Both the position numbers and the translations under genes were made by a program. From DAITQM01 sp039794245 (GTDB lineage Bacteria > Pseudomonadota > Gammaproteobacteria > Xanthomonadales > Wenzhouxiangellaceae), in NCBI GenBank assembly GCA_039794245.1, contig JBDIVS010000001.1, forward strand, positions 144,065 to 208,064: a stretch of 64,000 bases of DNA, written 5' to 3'. The notes under the pieces are model-generated. The model was given only the letters and a program-made list of their open reading frames with translations. It had not been told where the DNA came from and searched no databases. Every line of letters starts with the position of its first letter. Within the stretch, counting starts at the first letter, position 1. This document shows, one piece after another, positions 32,106-40,217 of the stretch.

Positions 32106-32987
32106 ATGACCAATGAAAGCATCCAGGCCGCCGAGCGGCTGATCAGGGACAATTTCCTTTCTCTGTTGCCGATCGCCCGGCGTGAAGGCATCACGATCAA
32201 GCGGATGGCTCACCTGCTGATTCATACTCTGACCGTCGCGCTCGATCAGGATGAATCAAACCGTTTCGAGATGATGGCCGACTCCGGTTACAGCCGCCGT
32301 GGTATCAGGCTGTTACTGGCGGAAGACTCCGACAAACATAGTGACGGCACATTGGGGCGCTTCATGAATCAATGGGCCGAAGACGCAAAGTTTCCCGACG
32401 AACTGCCGATCGAAGCCCGCCGCGGCCCTTCCTTCGACCGGCTGCACCAGCGCTACGGCCGCGATTTCACACGCCCGGGTCTGCTGAAAGTATTGCGCAA
32501 GCGCGGCATGATCGAAGTCAGCGGCGACAAAGTCCGGGTGCTGCGCCGCGTCGTCACCTCCCAAACCCCGCCACGCCAACTTGAAAACGGCCGCCAGGCC
32601 ATGCTCAGCCTGCTGCACACCATCGCCCACAACCTCTCCGGCCAGGCGCCGAAACTGCTGCAAAAACAACTGGGTTCCCGCGCCATCCCAAGCGCCGAGA
32701 TTCCCGCGGTACGGGAAAAAATACAGGCTGCACTCAAAGCGGCCGAGGCGGAGGTCAACACACTGCTCGCCGCCTATGGCCAACCGAAAAAAAGAGCGGC
32801 GAAAGATGAGCCCGAAACCGAAATCGGCATCGGGGTTTTCTGCTATGAAATCGCCGATCCAGACACGGTTTTCAACCGGCCGACGCCGGTTCCGGTGGCG
32901 CGCCGAAAACGCCGGGCAAAGAAAGCCGCAGCGCCGGCCAAACCGGCCGCCCAGAAAACCAGGGGATCGCGCACCAAGGCCGCCTAA
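32106..32987 (+). CDS. DUF6502 family protein with a basic C-terminal tail, second of a tandem pair
   Basis: 293 aa and clearly paralogous to the previous gene (both have LxPIARREGI-x-IKRM, a GxSRRxIRLLL segment, PSF-x-LHxxY and IGIG-x-xxYEI-x-DPD ends). It differs by a tail of about 35 residues rich in Lys, Arg, Ala and Pro (RRKRRAKKAAAPAKPAAQK), like the H1-type tails that bind DNA non-specifically. A 19-bp GC palindrome follows at 33022. Function unknown; a nucleoid or regulatory role is inference. Confidence 0.7.
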   Translation: MTNESIQAAERLIRDNFLSLLPIARREGITIKRMAHLLIHTLTVALDQDESNRFEMMADSGYSRRGIRLLLAEDSDKHSDGTLGRFMNQWAEDAKFPDELPIEARRGPSFDRLHQRYGRDFTRPGLLKVLRKRGMIEVSGDKVRVLRRVVTSQTPPRQLENGRQAMLSLLHTIAHNLSGQAPKLLQKQLGSRAIPSAEIPAVREKIQAALKAAEAEVNTLLAAYGQPKKRAAKDEPETEIGIGVFCYEIADPDTVFNRPTPVPVARRKRRAKKAAAPAKPAAQKTRGSRTKAA

Positions 32988-33021
32988 GGAGCAGAGCCCT
33001 GAGTCATCCGGGCTGAACCCG

Positions 33022-33040
33022 CCCCGGGCCCGGCCCGGGG
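33022..33040. terminator. GC hairpin between DUF6502 and asnB (possible shared terminator)
   Basis: CCCCGGGCC-c-GGCCCGGGG lies between the convergent ends of the second DUF6502 gene and asnB. There is no T-run on either strand, so any terminator function would be weak or Rho-assisted. Confidence 0.4.
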
Positions 33041-33053
33041 ACAAACCCTGAAC

Positions 33054-34721
33054 TCATTCCGAATACCCCTGCCGATGCACGTCACGCACGGCGCGGCCGG
33101 AGGGGTCGGCCAACGCCGCGAACGCCGGATCCCAGGCCATCGCCGCCGGCGTGCTGCACGCGACGCTCGGCCCGCCGGCGACGGTCGCCGCGGCCGAAGC
33201 GCCGGGGAAATGTTTTTCGAACAGCGCGCGGTACAGGTACGCTTCGCGCGTCGCCGGCGGATTCACCGGGAAGCGCCGCGCAGCCTCGGTCATTTGTCGT
33301 TCGCTGACCTGCCTTGCGGCATATTCCTTCAAGGCATCGATCCAGCCGTAGCCCACGCCGTCCGAAAACTGTTCTTTCTGCCGCCACAAGATGGCCTCGG
33401 GCAAAAGCCCGCTGAACGCCGCCCGCAAGATGTGTTTTTCGAGCCGCCCGCCGCCGGCCATTTTGTGCTCCGGGTCGAGGTGCATCGCGATTTCAAGAAA
33501 TTCCAGATCCAGAAACGGCACGCGCGCTTCGACACCCCAGGCGGCCATCGCCTTATTGGCGCGCAGGCAATCGTAAAGGTGCAAAAGTTCGATCTTGCGC
33601 ACCGTTTCGGCATGGAACGCTGCGGCATCCGGCGCTTTGTGAAAATAGAGATAGCCACCGAAAATCTCGTCGGCCCCCTCGCCCGAGAGTACCATCTTGA
33701 TACCCATCGCCTTGATCCGGCGGGCGAGCAAAAACATCGGTGTCGAGGCCCGGACCGTTGTTACGTCATAGCTTTCGATGTGCCGGATCACTTCGCTCAG
33801 GGCGTCGAGACCCTCTTCGATCGTATAGGTAAAGCCATGATGCACGGTGCCGATCGCCGCGGCGGCAAGCGCCGCAGCCGCCAGATCCGGTGCGCCATCG
33901 AGGCCGATCGCGAACGAATGCAGGCGCGGCCACCAGGCCGCCTCGCGGTCGCCGCTGTCCACCCGGAGCGCCGCGTGACGCGCGGCGATGGCCGCGACCA
34001 GCGACGAATCGAGGCCGCCGGAGAGCAGCACACCATACGGCACATCGCCCATCATCTGCCGTTTGACCGCGGCTTCCAGCGCCGGCCGCAAAGCAGCCGG
34101 CCCGGCGGGCGCCGTGCACGCTTCGCGCGCCGTCCACGTCGGCCGGTAAAAACGCCGGAACACGCCGTCACGGCTGTCGAGGTAATGGCCCGGCGGGAAC
34201 ACCTCGACGATTTCGCAGACGTCGTGCAGGGCCTTCATCTCGGAGGCCACCAGCAGGCGGCCGGCAGCATCGCGGCCATAGTACAGCGGGACGACGCCGA
34301 TGGGGTCGCGGGCGATCAGGTAACGATCGGCAACCGCGTCGTAAAGCACGAAGGCATAGATGCCGTTCAGCCTGTTCAGCGGCAGTTCGCCGTCACGCCG
34401 ATAAAGCGCGAGGATGACCTCGCAATCGGAATGTGTTCGATAAGCGTAAGCGGGCGCCAACTCGCGGCGCAGCACGCAATGATTGTAGATCTCGCCGTTG
34501 ACGCCGAGTGCCAGCGCGCCGTCCTCGCCGTACAGCGGCTGGGCGCCGCTGTCGAGGCCGACGATCGCCAGCCGCTCGTGGGCGATTACCGCATTTGGAT
34601 AAACCGCGATGCCGCTCCAGTCCGGCCCCCGGTGGCGCAGCCGCCCGGCCATTTCCAGCGCCCGGGCGCGATGTTCCGGGCCGTTGCCGGGCAGATCCAA
34701 CAAAGCGACGATGCCGCACAT
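33054..34721 (-). CDS. asnB: Asparagine synthase (glutamine-hydrolysing) AsnB
   Basis: 555 aa, the E. coli AsnB length. MCGIVALLDL puts the catalytic Cys at position 2 after Met removal, followed by the glutaminase RHRGPDWSGI and NGEIYNH segments. The synthetase half has the P-loop GVLLSGGLDSSLVAAI and LSGEGADEIFGGY. It makes asparagine from aspartate with glutamine-derived ammonia and ATP. It stands alone. On the minus strand a TTGAGC/TAATGA pair about 40-65 bp upstream may be its promoter. Confidence 0.95.
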   Translation of the reverse strand: MCGIVALLDLPGNGPEHRARALEMAGRLRHRGPDWSGIAVYPNAVIAHERLAIVGLDSGAQPLYGEDGALALGVNGEIYNHCVLRRELAPAYAYRTHSDCEVILALYRRDGELPLNRLNGIYAFVLYDAVADRYLIARDPIGVVPLYYGRDAAGRLLVASEMKALHDVCEIVEVFPPGHYLDSRDGVFRRFYRPTWTAREACTAPAGPAALRPALEAAVKRQMMGDVPYGVLLSGGLDSSLVAAIAARHAALRVDSGDREAAWWPRLHSFAIGLDGAPDLAAAALAAAAIGTVHHGFTYTIEEGLDALSEVIRHIESYDVTTVRASTPMFLLARRIKAMGIKMVLSGEGADEIFGGYLYFHKAPDAAAFHAETVRKIELLHLYDCLRANKAMAAWGVEARVPFLDLEFLEIAMHLDPEHKMAGGGRLEKHILRAAFSGLLPEAILWRQKEQFSDGVGYGWIDALKEYAARQVSERQMTEAARRFPVNPPATREAYLYRALFEKHFPGASAAATVAGGPSVACSTPAAMAWDPAFAALADPSGRAVRDVHRQGYSE

Positions 34722-34815
34722 TGAGTTTCGTTCTCCACCATCCGGGTATTCATTACCACGCGACGGTCTATGCTCAAGACACCTAGAATCCTAGCACAGA
34801 GGCATGGCAGCCGGG

Positions 34816-34986
34816 GTGTAACGTGCAGATGATACGTTACACGGTGAAAACACCATGGATTCCCCTATGGTGGTTACGCTCGCTCCGCACCGACGGCCGC
34901 TGTCTGCCAACTCAAGTCGCCTTAAGGCGCTTGCCAGAGAGACTTAGCCGGAGGTTTTCCCCCCCTTGCCCTCCGGCTTTTTTTTT
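34816..34986 (+). ncRNA. Candidate small RNA ending in an orphan strong terminator
   Basis: No gene on this strand lies within 1.9 kb upstream, yet a classic intrinsic terminator sits at 34947-34986. The stretch before it has several local inverted repeats: GTGTAACGT-N9-ACGTTACAC (34816-34842), CACCAT with ATGGTG (about 34851-34873), and GCCTTAAGGC. A 90-codon frame overlaps it but is Pro/Arg/Ser-rich without family signs, and it runs through the terminator into the SDR gene. A trans-acting or antisense RNA is the best explanation; the start of the transcript is not determined. Confidence 0.45.
34947..34986 (+). terminator. Rho-independent terminator on the plus strand
   Basis: Stem GCCGGAGG (34947-34954) with CCTCCGGC (34970-34977), then nine T (34978-34986). 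It is oriented against the neighbouring minus-strand SDR and asnB genes, so it does not serve them. Confidence 0.88.
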
Positions 34987-34994
34987 GCCGGTCC

Positions 34995-35828
34995 TCACTC
35001 CCTCTCCTTCGCCGTCAACGACCGGAAACGGTGGGCGCGCTTGCGCACCAGGCGATGCGCCGCGGCCGGCGGCAGCCAGCGACCCAGCCGGCTGAGCCAG
35101 CGGTTGGCGCGCCCCGGAATCACGACGACGCGATCCGCCTGCCGATCCAAAGCGGCCAGCGATTCGGCGACCACCGCCTCGGCGGTCATCCACAGGCGGG
35201 GCGGCACCTGGCGGACGATGTCACGCGTCCCGACGACATCATGGAACTCGGTGTAGGTGAAACCGGGACACAGGGCCTGGACACGGATCCCGAATACCTC
35301 GTTTTCCAAAGCCAACGATTCGGAAAAGCGAATCAGATATGCCTTGGCAGCGGCATACAGTGTATGGCCGGCGGCGCCGGGCACCAGTCCGGCGAGTGAG
35401 GCGACGTTGATCACCGCGCCACCGCCCGCCGCCCGCATTCCGGGTAACAGGCGATAGGTCAGTTCAACCACGGCATTGACCATCACCTGCTGGAAATCGC
35501 GGTGCACCTGGAAATCGACATCGGTCAGAGTCCCGGCCACGCCATAGCCGGCGTTGTTGACCAGAAGGCGCGGCACGATACCGGCGGCGGATAATTCCGC
35601 TGCCAGGCGGGCCGGAACGGTTGGATCGGCGAGATCGGCGGGCAATATGCGGCTTTGCACCGAATGGCGGCGCCGCATTTCATCGGCCAGCGCCTCGAGG
35701 CGCTCGGCGCGGCGCGCCACCAGCACCAAGTGATGGCCGCGGGCGGCCCATTGCCGCGCGAATTCGGCTCCGATGCCGGCCGAAGCGCCGGTGATCAAGG
35801 CCCAACTCCGATCAAGCGGTTGATTCAT
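34995..35828 (-). CDS. Short-chain dehydrogenase/reductase
   Basis: 277 aa with a complete SDR signature: cofactor site TGASAGIG, LLVNNAGYG, catalytic Ser in NVASLAG and YAAAK with Tyr and Lys. The C-terminus is longer than the minimal SDR and basic (LVRKRAHRFR), and the DltE-like group (SDR COG0300) fits. The substrate is unknown. Its start overlaps the rimO end by 17 bp, so the two are co-expressed. Confidence 0.88.
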   Translation of the reverse strand: MNQPLDRSWALITGASAGIGAEFARQWAARGHHLVLVARRAERLEALADEMRRRHSVQSRILPADLADPTVPARLAAELSAAGIVPRLLVNNAGYGVAGTLTDVDFQVHRDFQQVMVNAVVELTYRLLPGMRAAGGGAVINVASLAGLVPGAAGHTLYAAAKAYLIRFSESLALENEVFGIRVQALCPGFTYTEFHDVVGTRDIVRQVPPRLWMTAEAVVAESLAALDRQADRVVVIPGRANRWLSRLGRWLPPAAAHRLVRKRAHRFRSLTAKERE

Positions 35829-37179
35829 GCACCATCTCTGCCTCGAGGTCGTATTCGTCGCTGCCGGTGATGCGCGCCCGGCAGCGGTCGCCCGGCTTCA
35901 GCCCGGCGGGAAAATCATACAGCCGGATCACACCGTCGATCTCCGGCGCCTCACCGGCGCTGCGAGCCACCGCCGCGTCGCCCTCGATTCGATCGACCAC
36001 AACCTCGATGGCCGAACCGACACGCCGCGCCAGGCGCGCCGCGCTGATCTTTTGCTGCGCCTGCATGAATCGGGCATAGCGCTCATCCTTGACCGCCTCC
36101 GGCACCGGGTCGGGCAGCTCGTTGGCCGCCGCGCCGGCGACCGCAGAGTATTTGAAGCAACCGACGCGGTCCAACTCGGCCGCTTCGAGAAAATCCAACA
36201 GCGCGGCGAAATCGTCTTCCGTCTCGCCGGGAAAGCCGACGATGAACGTGCTGCGCAGCGTCAGCTCCGGGCAGATCGCCCGCCAGGCGCGGATTCTGGC
36301 CAGCGTATCCTCGGCCGCCGCCGGGCGGCGCATCCGTTTGAGGATCCGCGGGCTGCCGTGCTGCAAGGGGACATCGAGATACGGCAATACCACGCCTGCG
36401 GCTAGCAACGGCAGCAGCCGATCGACGTGCGGATAGGGGTAGACGTAGTGCAAGCGGATCCAAACGCCCAATTCGCCGAGCGCCCGGCAAAGATCATGGA
36501 TGTCGGTACGCCATTCGCGCCCGGCCCAGGCATCGCGCGGGTAACGGGTATCGAGGCCGTAGGCGCTGGTGTCCTGGGCAATGACCAAAAGTTCCTTGAC
36601 GCCGCCGGCGACCAGGGTCTCCGCTTCGCGCATGACCAGGCCGAGCGGCCGGCTGCGCAGCCGGCCGCGAAGGGCCGGGATGATGCAGAACGTGCAATGG
36701 TGATTACAGCCCTCGCTGATCTTGAGCCAGGCGTAATGCGGCGGCGTCAGGCGCAGGCCGGCGGCCGGGATCAGGTGCAGAAATGGATTGTGTTCCGGCG
36801 GCGGCAGGTGGCGGTGCACGGCGTCGAGTACGGCATCGAACTGCTGCGGCCCGGTCACCGCCAGCACCCGGGGGTGGATATGCAGAATGTCGTCCGCTTT
36901 CGCTCCGAGGCAGCCGGTGACGATGACCCGGCCATTCTCATTGAGCGCCTCGCCGATCGCGGCGAGCGATTCGGCGCGAGCGCTATCGATAAAACCACAG
37001 GTGTTGACGATGACCAGGTCGGCCTTGTCGTAAGTCGCAGCCAGCGCATAGCCGTCGGCGCGCAGCCGGGTGACCAGTTGCTCGCTGTCCCAGGTCGCCT
37101 TCGGACAGCCGAGCGAAACCAGGCCGACGCGCGGCACGGTCAGGTTCGCCGGCGCCGGTTGTGTTGCCGCTGCCGTCAT
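35812..37179 (-). CDS. rimO: Ribosomal protein S12 methylthiotransferase RimO
   Basis: 455 aa. Three N-terminal Cys (25, 61, 90) hold the auxiliary cluster in the UPF0004 domain (VGLVSLGCPKATWDSE). CNHHCTFC (Cys158, 162, 165) is the radical-SAM CxxxCxxC site, and a TRAM domain closes the protein (about 385-450). It adds a methylthio group to an Asp of S12. The NTCGFIDSARAES sequence distinguishes RimO from MiaB. Confidence 0.95.
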   Translation of the reverse strand: MTAAATQPAPANLTVPRVGLVSLGCPKATWDSEQLVTRLRADGYALAATYDKADLVIVNTCGFIDSARAESLAAIGEALNENGRVIVTGCLGAKADDILHIHPRVLAVTGPQQFDAVLDAVHRHLPPPEHNPFLHLIPAAGLRLTPPHYAWLKISEGCNHHCTFCIIPALRGRLRSRPLGLVMREAETLVAGGVKELLVIAQDTSAYGLDTRYPRDAWAGREWRTDIHDLCRALGELGVWIRLHYVYPYPHVDRLLPLLAAGVVLPYLDVPLQHGSPRILKRMRRPAAAEDTLARIRAWRAICPELTLRSTFIVGFPGETEDDFAALLDFLEAAELDRVGCFKYSAVAGAAANELPDPVPEAVKDERYARFMQAQQKISAARLARRVGSAIEVVVDRIEGDAAVARSAGEAPEIDGVIRLYDFPAGLKPGDRCRARITGSDEYDLEAEMVHESTA

Positions 37180-37204
37180 CGGAATATCATAGCAGTTCGC
37201 CCGT

Positions 37205-38113
37205 TCAATCCCGGCAGTCCGGCTCGAAAAACAACCAGCGCACGGCGGGAAACGCGGCTTTGAAACGGCCCTCGATCGCGTTGATCGACTCGACCAGCGC
37301 CGCCGCCGAGGCCGCCGGCAAAAGCCGCGCCTTGACTGCGACCATCACGACATCGCCGAGCTGCAAGGTCAAAAGATTGTAGATGTCCGCAATCTCCGCC
37401 TCGCCTTGCAAATGCCGGCGCATCGCCGCCAGCACCGCCGGCTCGACGCCCTGCCCGATCAACAATGCCTTGACTTCGAGACCAACGGCGACGGCAATGA
37501 AAACCAGCAACAAGCCGATTGCCAGCGTGCCAAGCGCGTCATAGAACGGGTCGCCGGTGACGATCGCCAGGCCGATGGCGAGCAAGGCCAGCAGCAGGCC
37601 GGCCAGCGCCGCGATGTCCTCGCCGACGACCACGATCAGTTCGCTTTGCCGGCTCTCGCGGAACCAGCGCCACAGGCGGCGCCCGGCGCGCACTTTGGCC
37701 ACTTCGACGAGCGCCGCGCGCAGCGAAACCGCCTCCGCCGCGATCGCGAACAGCAGCACGCCGAGCGCGATCCACGGCCGGCTCAATGCTTCCGGCGCGT
37801 GCAGCTTGTGCCAGCCCTCGTACAGCGAAAACATGCCGCCCATGCTGAACAGCAGGATCGCCACCAGGAAGGACCAGACATAGATCGACTTGCCGTAACC
37901 CAGCGGGTGAAACTCGTCCGGCGGCCGCCGGGCACGACTGAGCCCGACGATCAGCAGCACCTGGTTGCCGGCGTCGGCGACCGAATGCACCGCCTCGGCG
38001 AGCATCGCCCCCGAGCCAGTGAACCACGCCGCGCCGAACTTGACCAGCGCGATCGCCAGGTTGGCGGCCAGGGCAAAAACAATGCTGCGCAGCGAATCGG
38101 CGCCGTGGGACAT
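37205..38113 (-). CDS. Cation diffusion facilitator family transporter
   Basis: 302 aa; the ATG at 38113 starts MSHGADSLRSIVFALAANL. Six predicted membrane helices, with the site HSVADAGNQ in helix 2 and an acidic GEDIAALAG in helix 5. The Asn/Gln-containing site marks the CDF branch that is often annotated as a generic divalent-cation (zinc or iron/manganese) exporter. A cytoplasmic domain follows after about residue 210. It ends the set of minus-strand genes that follows the signalling operon (gap 34 bp). Confidence 0.87.
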   Translation of the reverse strand: MSHGADSLRSIVFALAANLAIALVKFGAAWFTGSGAMLAEAVHSVADAGNQVLLIVGLSRARRPPDEFHPLGYGKSIYVWSFLVAILLFSMGGMFSLYEGWHKLHAPEALSRPWIALGVLLFAIAAEAVSLRAALVEVAKVRAGRRLWRWFRESRQSELIVVVGEDIAALAGLLLALLAIGLAIVTGDPFYDALGTLAIGLLLVFIAVAVGLEVKALLIGQGVEPAVLAAMRRHLQGEAEIADIYNLLTLQLGDVVMVAVKARLLPAASAAALVESINAIEGRFKAAFPAVRWLFFEPDCRD

Positions 38114-38147
38114 GGGCGGATGAGAAAACAAATTGTGTACGCGTAGT

Positions 38148-38573
38148 CTACCCGAGACGACGGCGGCCGGCATCGTCGCCGGCGGCGATGATCTCCGCCA
38201 GCCGCCCGACACAAATTCCAGCCTGCCCCAGTATCATTCCCAGCCGGGCCTGTTTGCCGGCCAGTACGGCGAGCACCAGTGCGCCGCCCGCCTGCGGCAC
38301 CTTGAGCACGACCAGTTTGCCGTCCACACCTTCGAGCAAGACGTGGTTCAGCGCGCCGGCTTCGAGTTCGCGCATTACGGTTTCGCCGAGCGCCGCCAGC
38401 GAAGCGCACATCGCGCCGAATTTTCCCGCCGTATCCGATCCGCCTCCGCAGCAATAAACGGGCTGGCCGTCGCTGGTGGCGAGGATTACAGCCTGAAGAT
38501 CGTCGCCGGCGCTGCGCAGACTTTCGATTTCGTGCTCGCAAAGACGGTTAATCGCCGGCGCGAAATGATTCAT
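38148..38573 (-). CDS. Roadblock/LC7-domain protein (MglB/CvnB-like)
   Basis: 141 aa. The roadblock fold reads from LQAVILATSDGQPVYCCGG through AAMCASLAALGETVMRELEAG to VLEGVDGKLVVLKV and LAVLAGKQARLGMILGQ. Such proteins act as GTPase-activating or scaffolding partners of small Ras-like GTPases in prokaryotes (MglB for MglA, CvnB for CvnD). It overlaps the GTPase gene by 4 bp. A cluster of Cys (VYCCGG) is not a family feature. Confidence 0.82.
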   Translation of the reverse strand: MNHFAPAINRLCEHEIESLRSAGDDLQAVILATSDGQPVYCCGGGSDTAGKFGAMCASLAALGETVMRELEAGALNHVLLEGVDGKLVVLKVPQAGGALVLAVLAGKQARLGMILGQAGICVGRLAEIIAAGDDAGRRRLG

Positions 38574-39127
38574 TGCTCACCGTCCATGGCATTTTCCTCC
38601 GCCTCGAGTAAAAGATAGAGTAATTGGAACAGACCTGCGATATCCTGCCGCTGCCTTGCATCGACGACACACTGGGGCGCGACGATCCCGTGACGGCGCA
38701 GCACAGCCGCACACTCGCTTTGCAGTGTCGCGGCCGGCTCGCGGCACTTGTTCAGGGCGAGAATACAAGGATAAGACCGCAACTGCGCCGCGTATTCACT
38801 CAGCACGGCATCGAGATCGGTCACGCAATCGCGATTGGCGGCATCGGCCAGTATGATCACTCCGACCAGCCCGTCGCTCACCGCCTCGAACATGAAGCGG
38901 AAGCGAATCTGGCCGGGGAGACCGTACAACAACAGCCGCACTCCACCGGCCAAGTTCATTTCACCGTAGTCCATCGCCACGGTCGTTGTGTCCTTGATCC
39001 GCGCCAAATCGCCGCTGCACGGAACGTCGGTGTTGAGCGGCGGAATATCGCTGAGCGCGGCGACACAAGTGGTCTTGCCGGCACCGGGCGCTCCGATAAA
39101 AAGCAGTTTATAGCTATCGTTGCCCAT
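38570..39127 (-). CDS. Small Ras-like GTPase (MglA/CvnD-like)
   Basis: 185 aa. The P-loop GAPGAGKTT lies at residues 12-20. Switch I is suggested by TTTVAMDYGEMNL with the conserved Thr. Switch II is GLPGQIRFRFMFE in place of DTPGQ, and the G4 motif is NKCR in place of NKxD. The loss of the two Asp residues is shared with several MglA/CvnD relatives and may relax base specificity. It would work with the overlapping roadblock protein. It begins 14 bp inside the end of the upstream 217-aa gene. Confidence 0.8.
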   Translation of the reverse strand: MGNDSYKLLFIGAPGAGKTTCVAALSDIPPLNTDVPCSGDLARIKDTTTVAMDYGEMNLAGGVRLLLYGLPGQIRFRFMFEAVSDGLVGVIILADAANRDCVTDLDAVLSEYAAQLRSYPCILALNKCREPAATLQSECAAVLRRHGIVAPQCVVDARQRQDIAGLFQLLYLLLEAEENAMDGEQ

Positions 39128-39767
39128 CGGCCATCAAGCTGCGGAACGCATGCAGCAGCCGCGACCACGGCCGGGTCCGGGGCACCATTGCCTCAGCGCG
39201 GCTTCGTTCACCGGTTGCCGCCAACAATTGCTCGCTTTCCAGCCGTTGCCGGCACTGTTCGAGTTTGTTGAGATCGACAATGCCGAGGCGGCTTGCCAGT
39301 TGCCGCATCGTCAGCGACCGGCGGGTCAATAAGGCCATCATTTTCAGGCAGTGGCGCGGCCATTTTTGATAATCGAGAGGCCAGCCGCGGAGTTTCAACT
39401 CGCGATTCGCAGCGCCGAACGGCGCGCTGACGACCGCGCCGGGTGCGCCACCGCCGTCATGCTCGGACAACACGGCCAGAACTTCGGCAGCGCGAAACGG
39501 CAGGTGGATGATTATCGGCGCCGCGTTTTTCACTGCCCGCGGTTTACGTGCGCAACCGATCAGCGGGATTCCCGACGGGAAGTCGGGAACCCCCTGACCG
39601 GCATCGAGATCGATCAGCAGCAGATCGCCGCTGTCGCCGGAATCGGCGACCCACTCGCTTTTCAGGTACGGCTGCAACAGCACCAGCAAGGAGCGGAGCG
39701 AGGCAAGATCGGTGCTGTCGAAACTCAGGCACCCGAGACGGGAGACCTGTTTGGCTCCGCCGTTCAT
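39114..39767 (-). CDS. Unrecognised protein with a C-terminal winged-helix-like segment in the GTPase operon
   Basis: 217 aa. The first 100 residues look like a degenerate receiver or Rossmann fold (LLLIDLDAGQGVPDF, then IPLIGCARKPR and APIIIHLPFRAAEVLAVLSEH). Residues about 145-190 (ALLTRRSLTMRQLASRLGI, followed by LEQCRQRLESEQLLAA) resemble a small winged helix, reminiscent of the DUF742 (CvnC) component of actinobacterial conservons, though no real similarity is claimed. It lies between the second roadblock-like gene and the GTPase. Confidence 0.6.
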   Translation of the reverse strand: MNGGAKQVSRLGCLSFDSTDLASLRSLLVLLQPYLKSEWVADSGDSGDLLLIDLDAGQGVPDFPSGIPLIGCARKPRAVKNAAPIIIHLPFRAAEVLAVLSEHDGGGAPGAVVSAPFGAANRELKLRGWPLDYQKWPRHCLKMMALLTRRSLTMRQLASRLGIVDLNKLEQCRQRLESEQLLAATGERSRAEAMVPRTRPWSRLLHAFRSLMADGQR

Positions 39768-39806
39768 TTCATTTTTCTCATCCTTCCCTGTCGAATCGGC
39801 AACACG

Positions 39807-40217
39807 CTATACCGCCGCCTCCAGCGCCGGCATCGCGGCCCGCGATTTGACCAGCACCATGCCGATATTGGCCGATTGGCGGGTGACGAAGACCGCGGCA
39901 TGGTCCGGATTTTTCTTCGAGCGGACGAACACATGGATCAGGTTCGTGCTGAACACGATGATTTCCTTGAAATAGCGCGTCTTGTCGTCGGGCACGCCGC
40001 GGGCCTTCTTGAAATGGCTTTCGATCAGACTCACGTTCTTGCCTTGAAACAGATCGCCGGTCGTCGCGGCGACCAGATCGAGCACTTCGGCCGGGTGCGA
40101 ATCGACGGTCTTGACGCCGATCAGCATACCGCTGACCATATCGACATAGCCGACGGCAATGCACTCGGGAATCTCGGCCTGCGCCGTGTTGATCGCTTTA
40201 TCCAATGACATATTCAT
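39807..40217 (-). CDS. Roadblock-like small protein (second) in the GTPase operon
   Basis: 136 aa. The pattern VGYVDMVSGMLIGVKTVDS, a VLDLVAATTGDLFQG helix, IIVFSTNLIHVFVR and VTRQSANIGMVLVKSR follows the beta-alpha-beta order of roadblock/LC7 proteins, but it is far from the first roadblock gene in sequence. Its start overlaps the ATPase-phosphatase gene end by 20 bp. It may be a scaffold for the signalling complex (inference). Confidence 0.65.
   Translation of the reverse strand: MNMSLDKAINTAQAEIPECIAVGYVDMVSGMLIGVKTVDSHPAEVLDLVAATTGDLFQGKNVSLIESHFKKARGVPDDKTRYFKEIIVFSTNLIHVFVRSKKNPDHAAVFVTRQSANIGMVLVKSRAAMPALEAAV

Noticed and set aside
33075..34724. 549-codon plus-strand open frame opposite asnB
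   Set aside because: Antisense of the glutaminase and synthetase motifs of AsnB; Arg/Gln/His-rich composition of GC shadow frames.
34823..35095. 90-codon plus-strand open frame between asnB and the SDR gene
   Set aside because: It reads through a strong terminator into antisense SDR sequence and has no domain or ribosome site.
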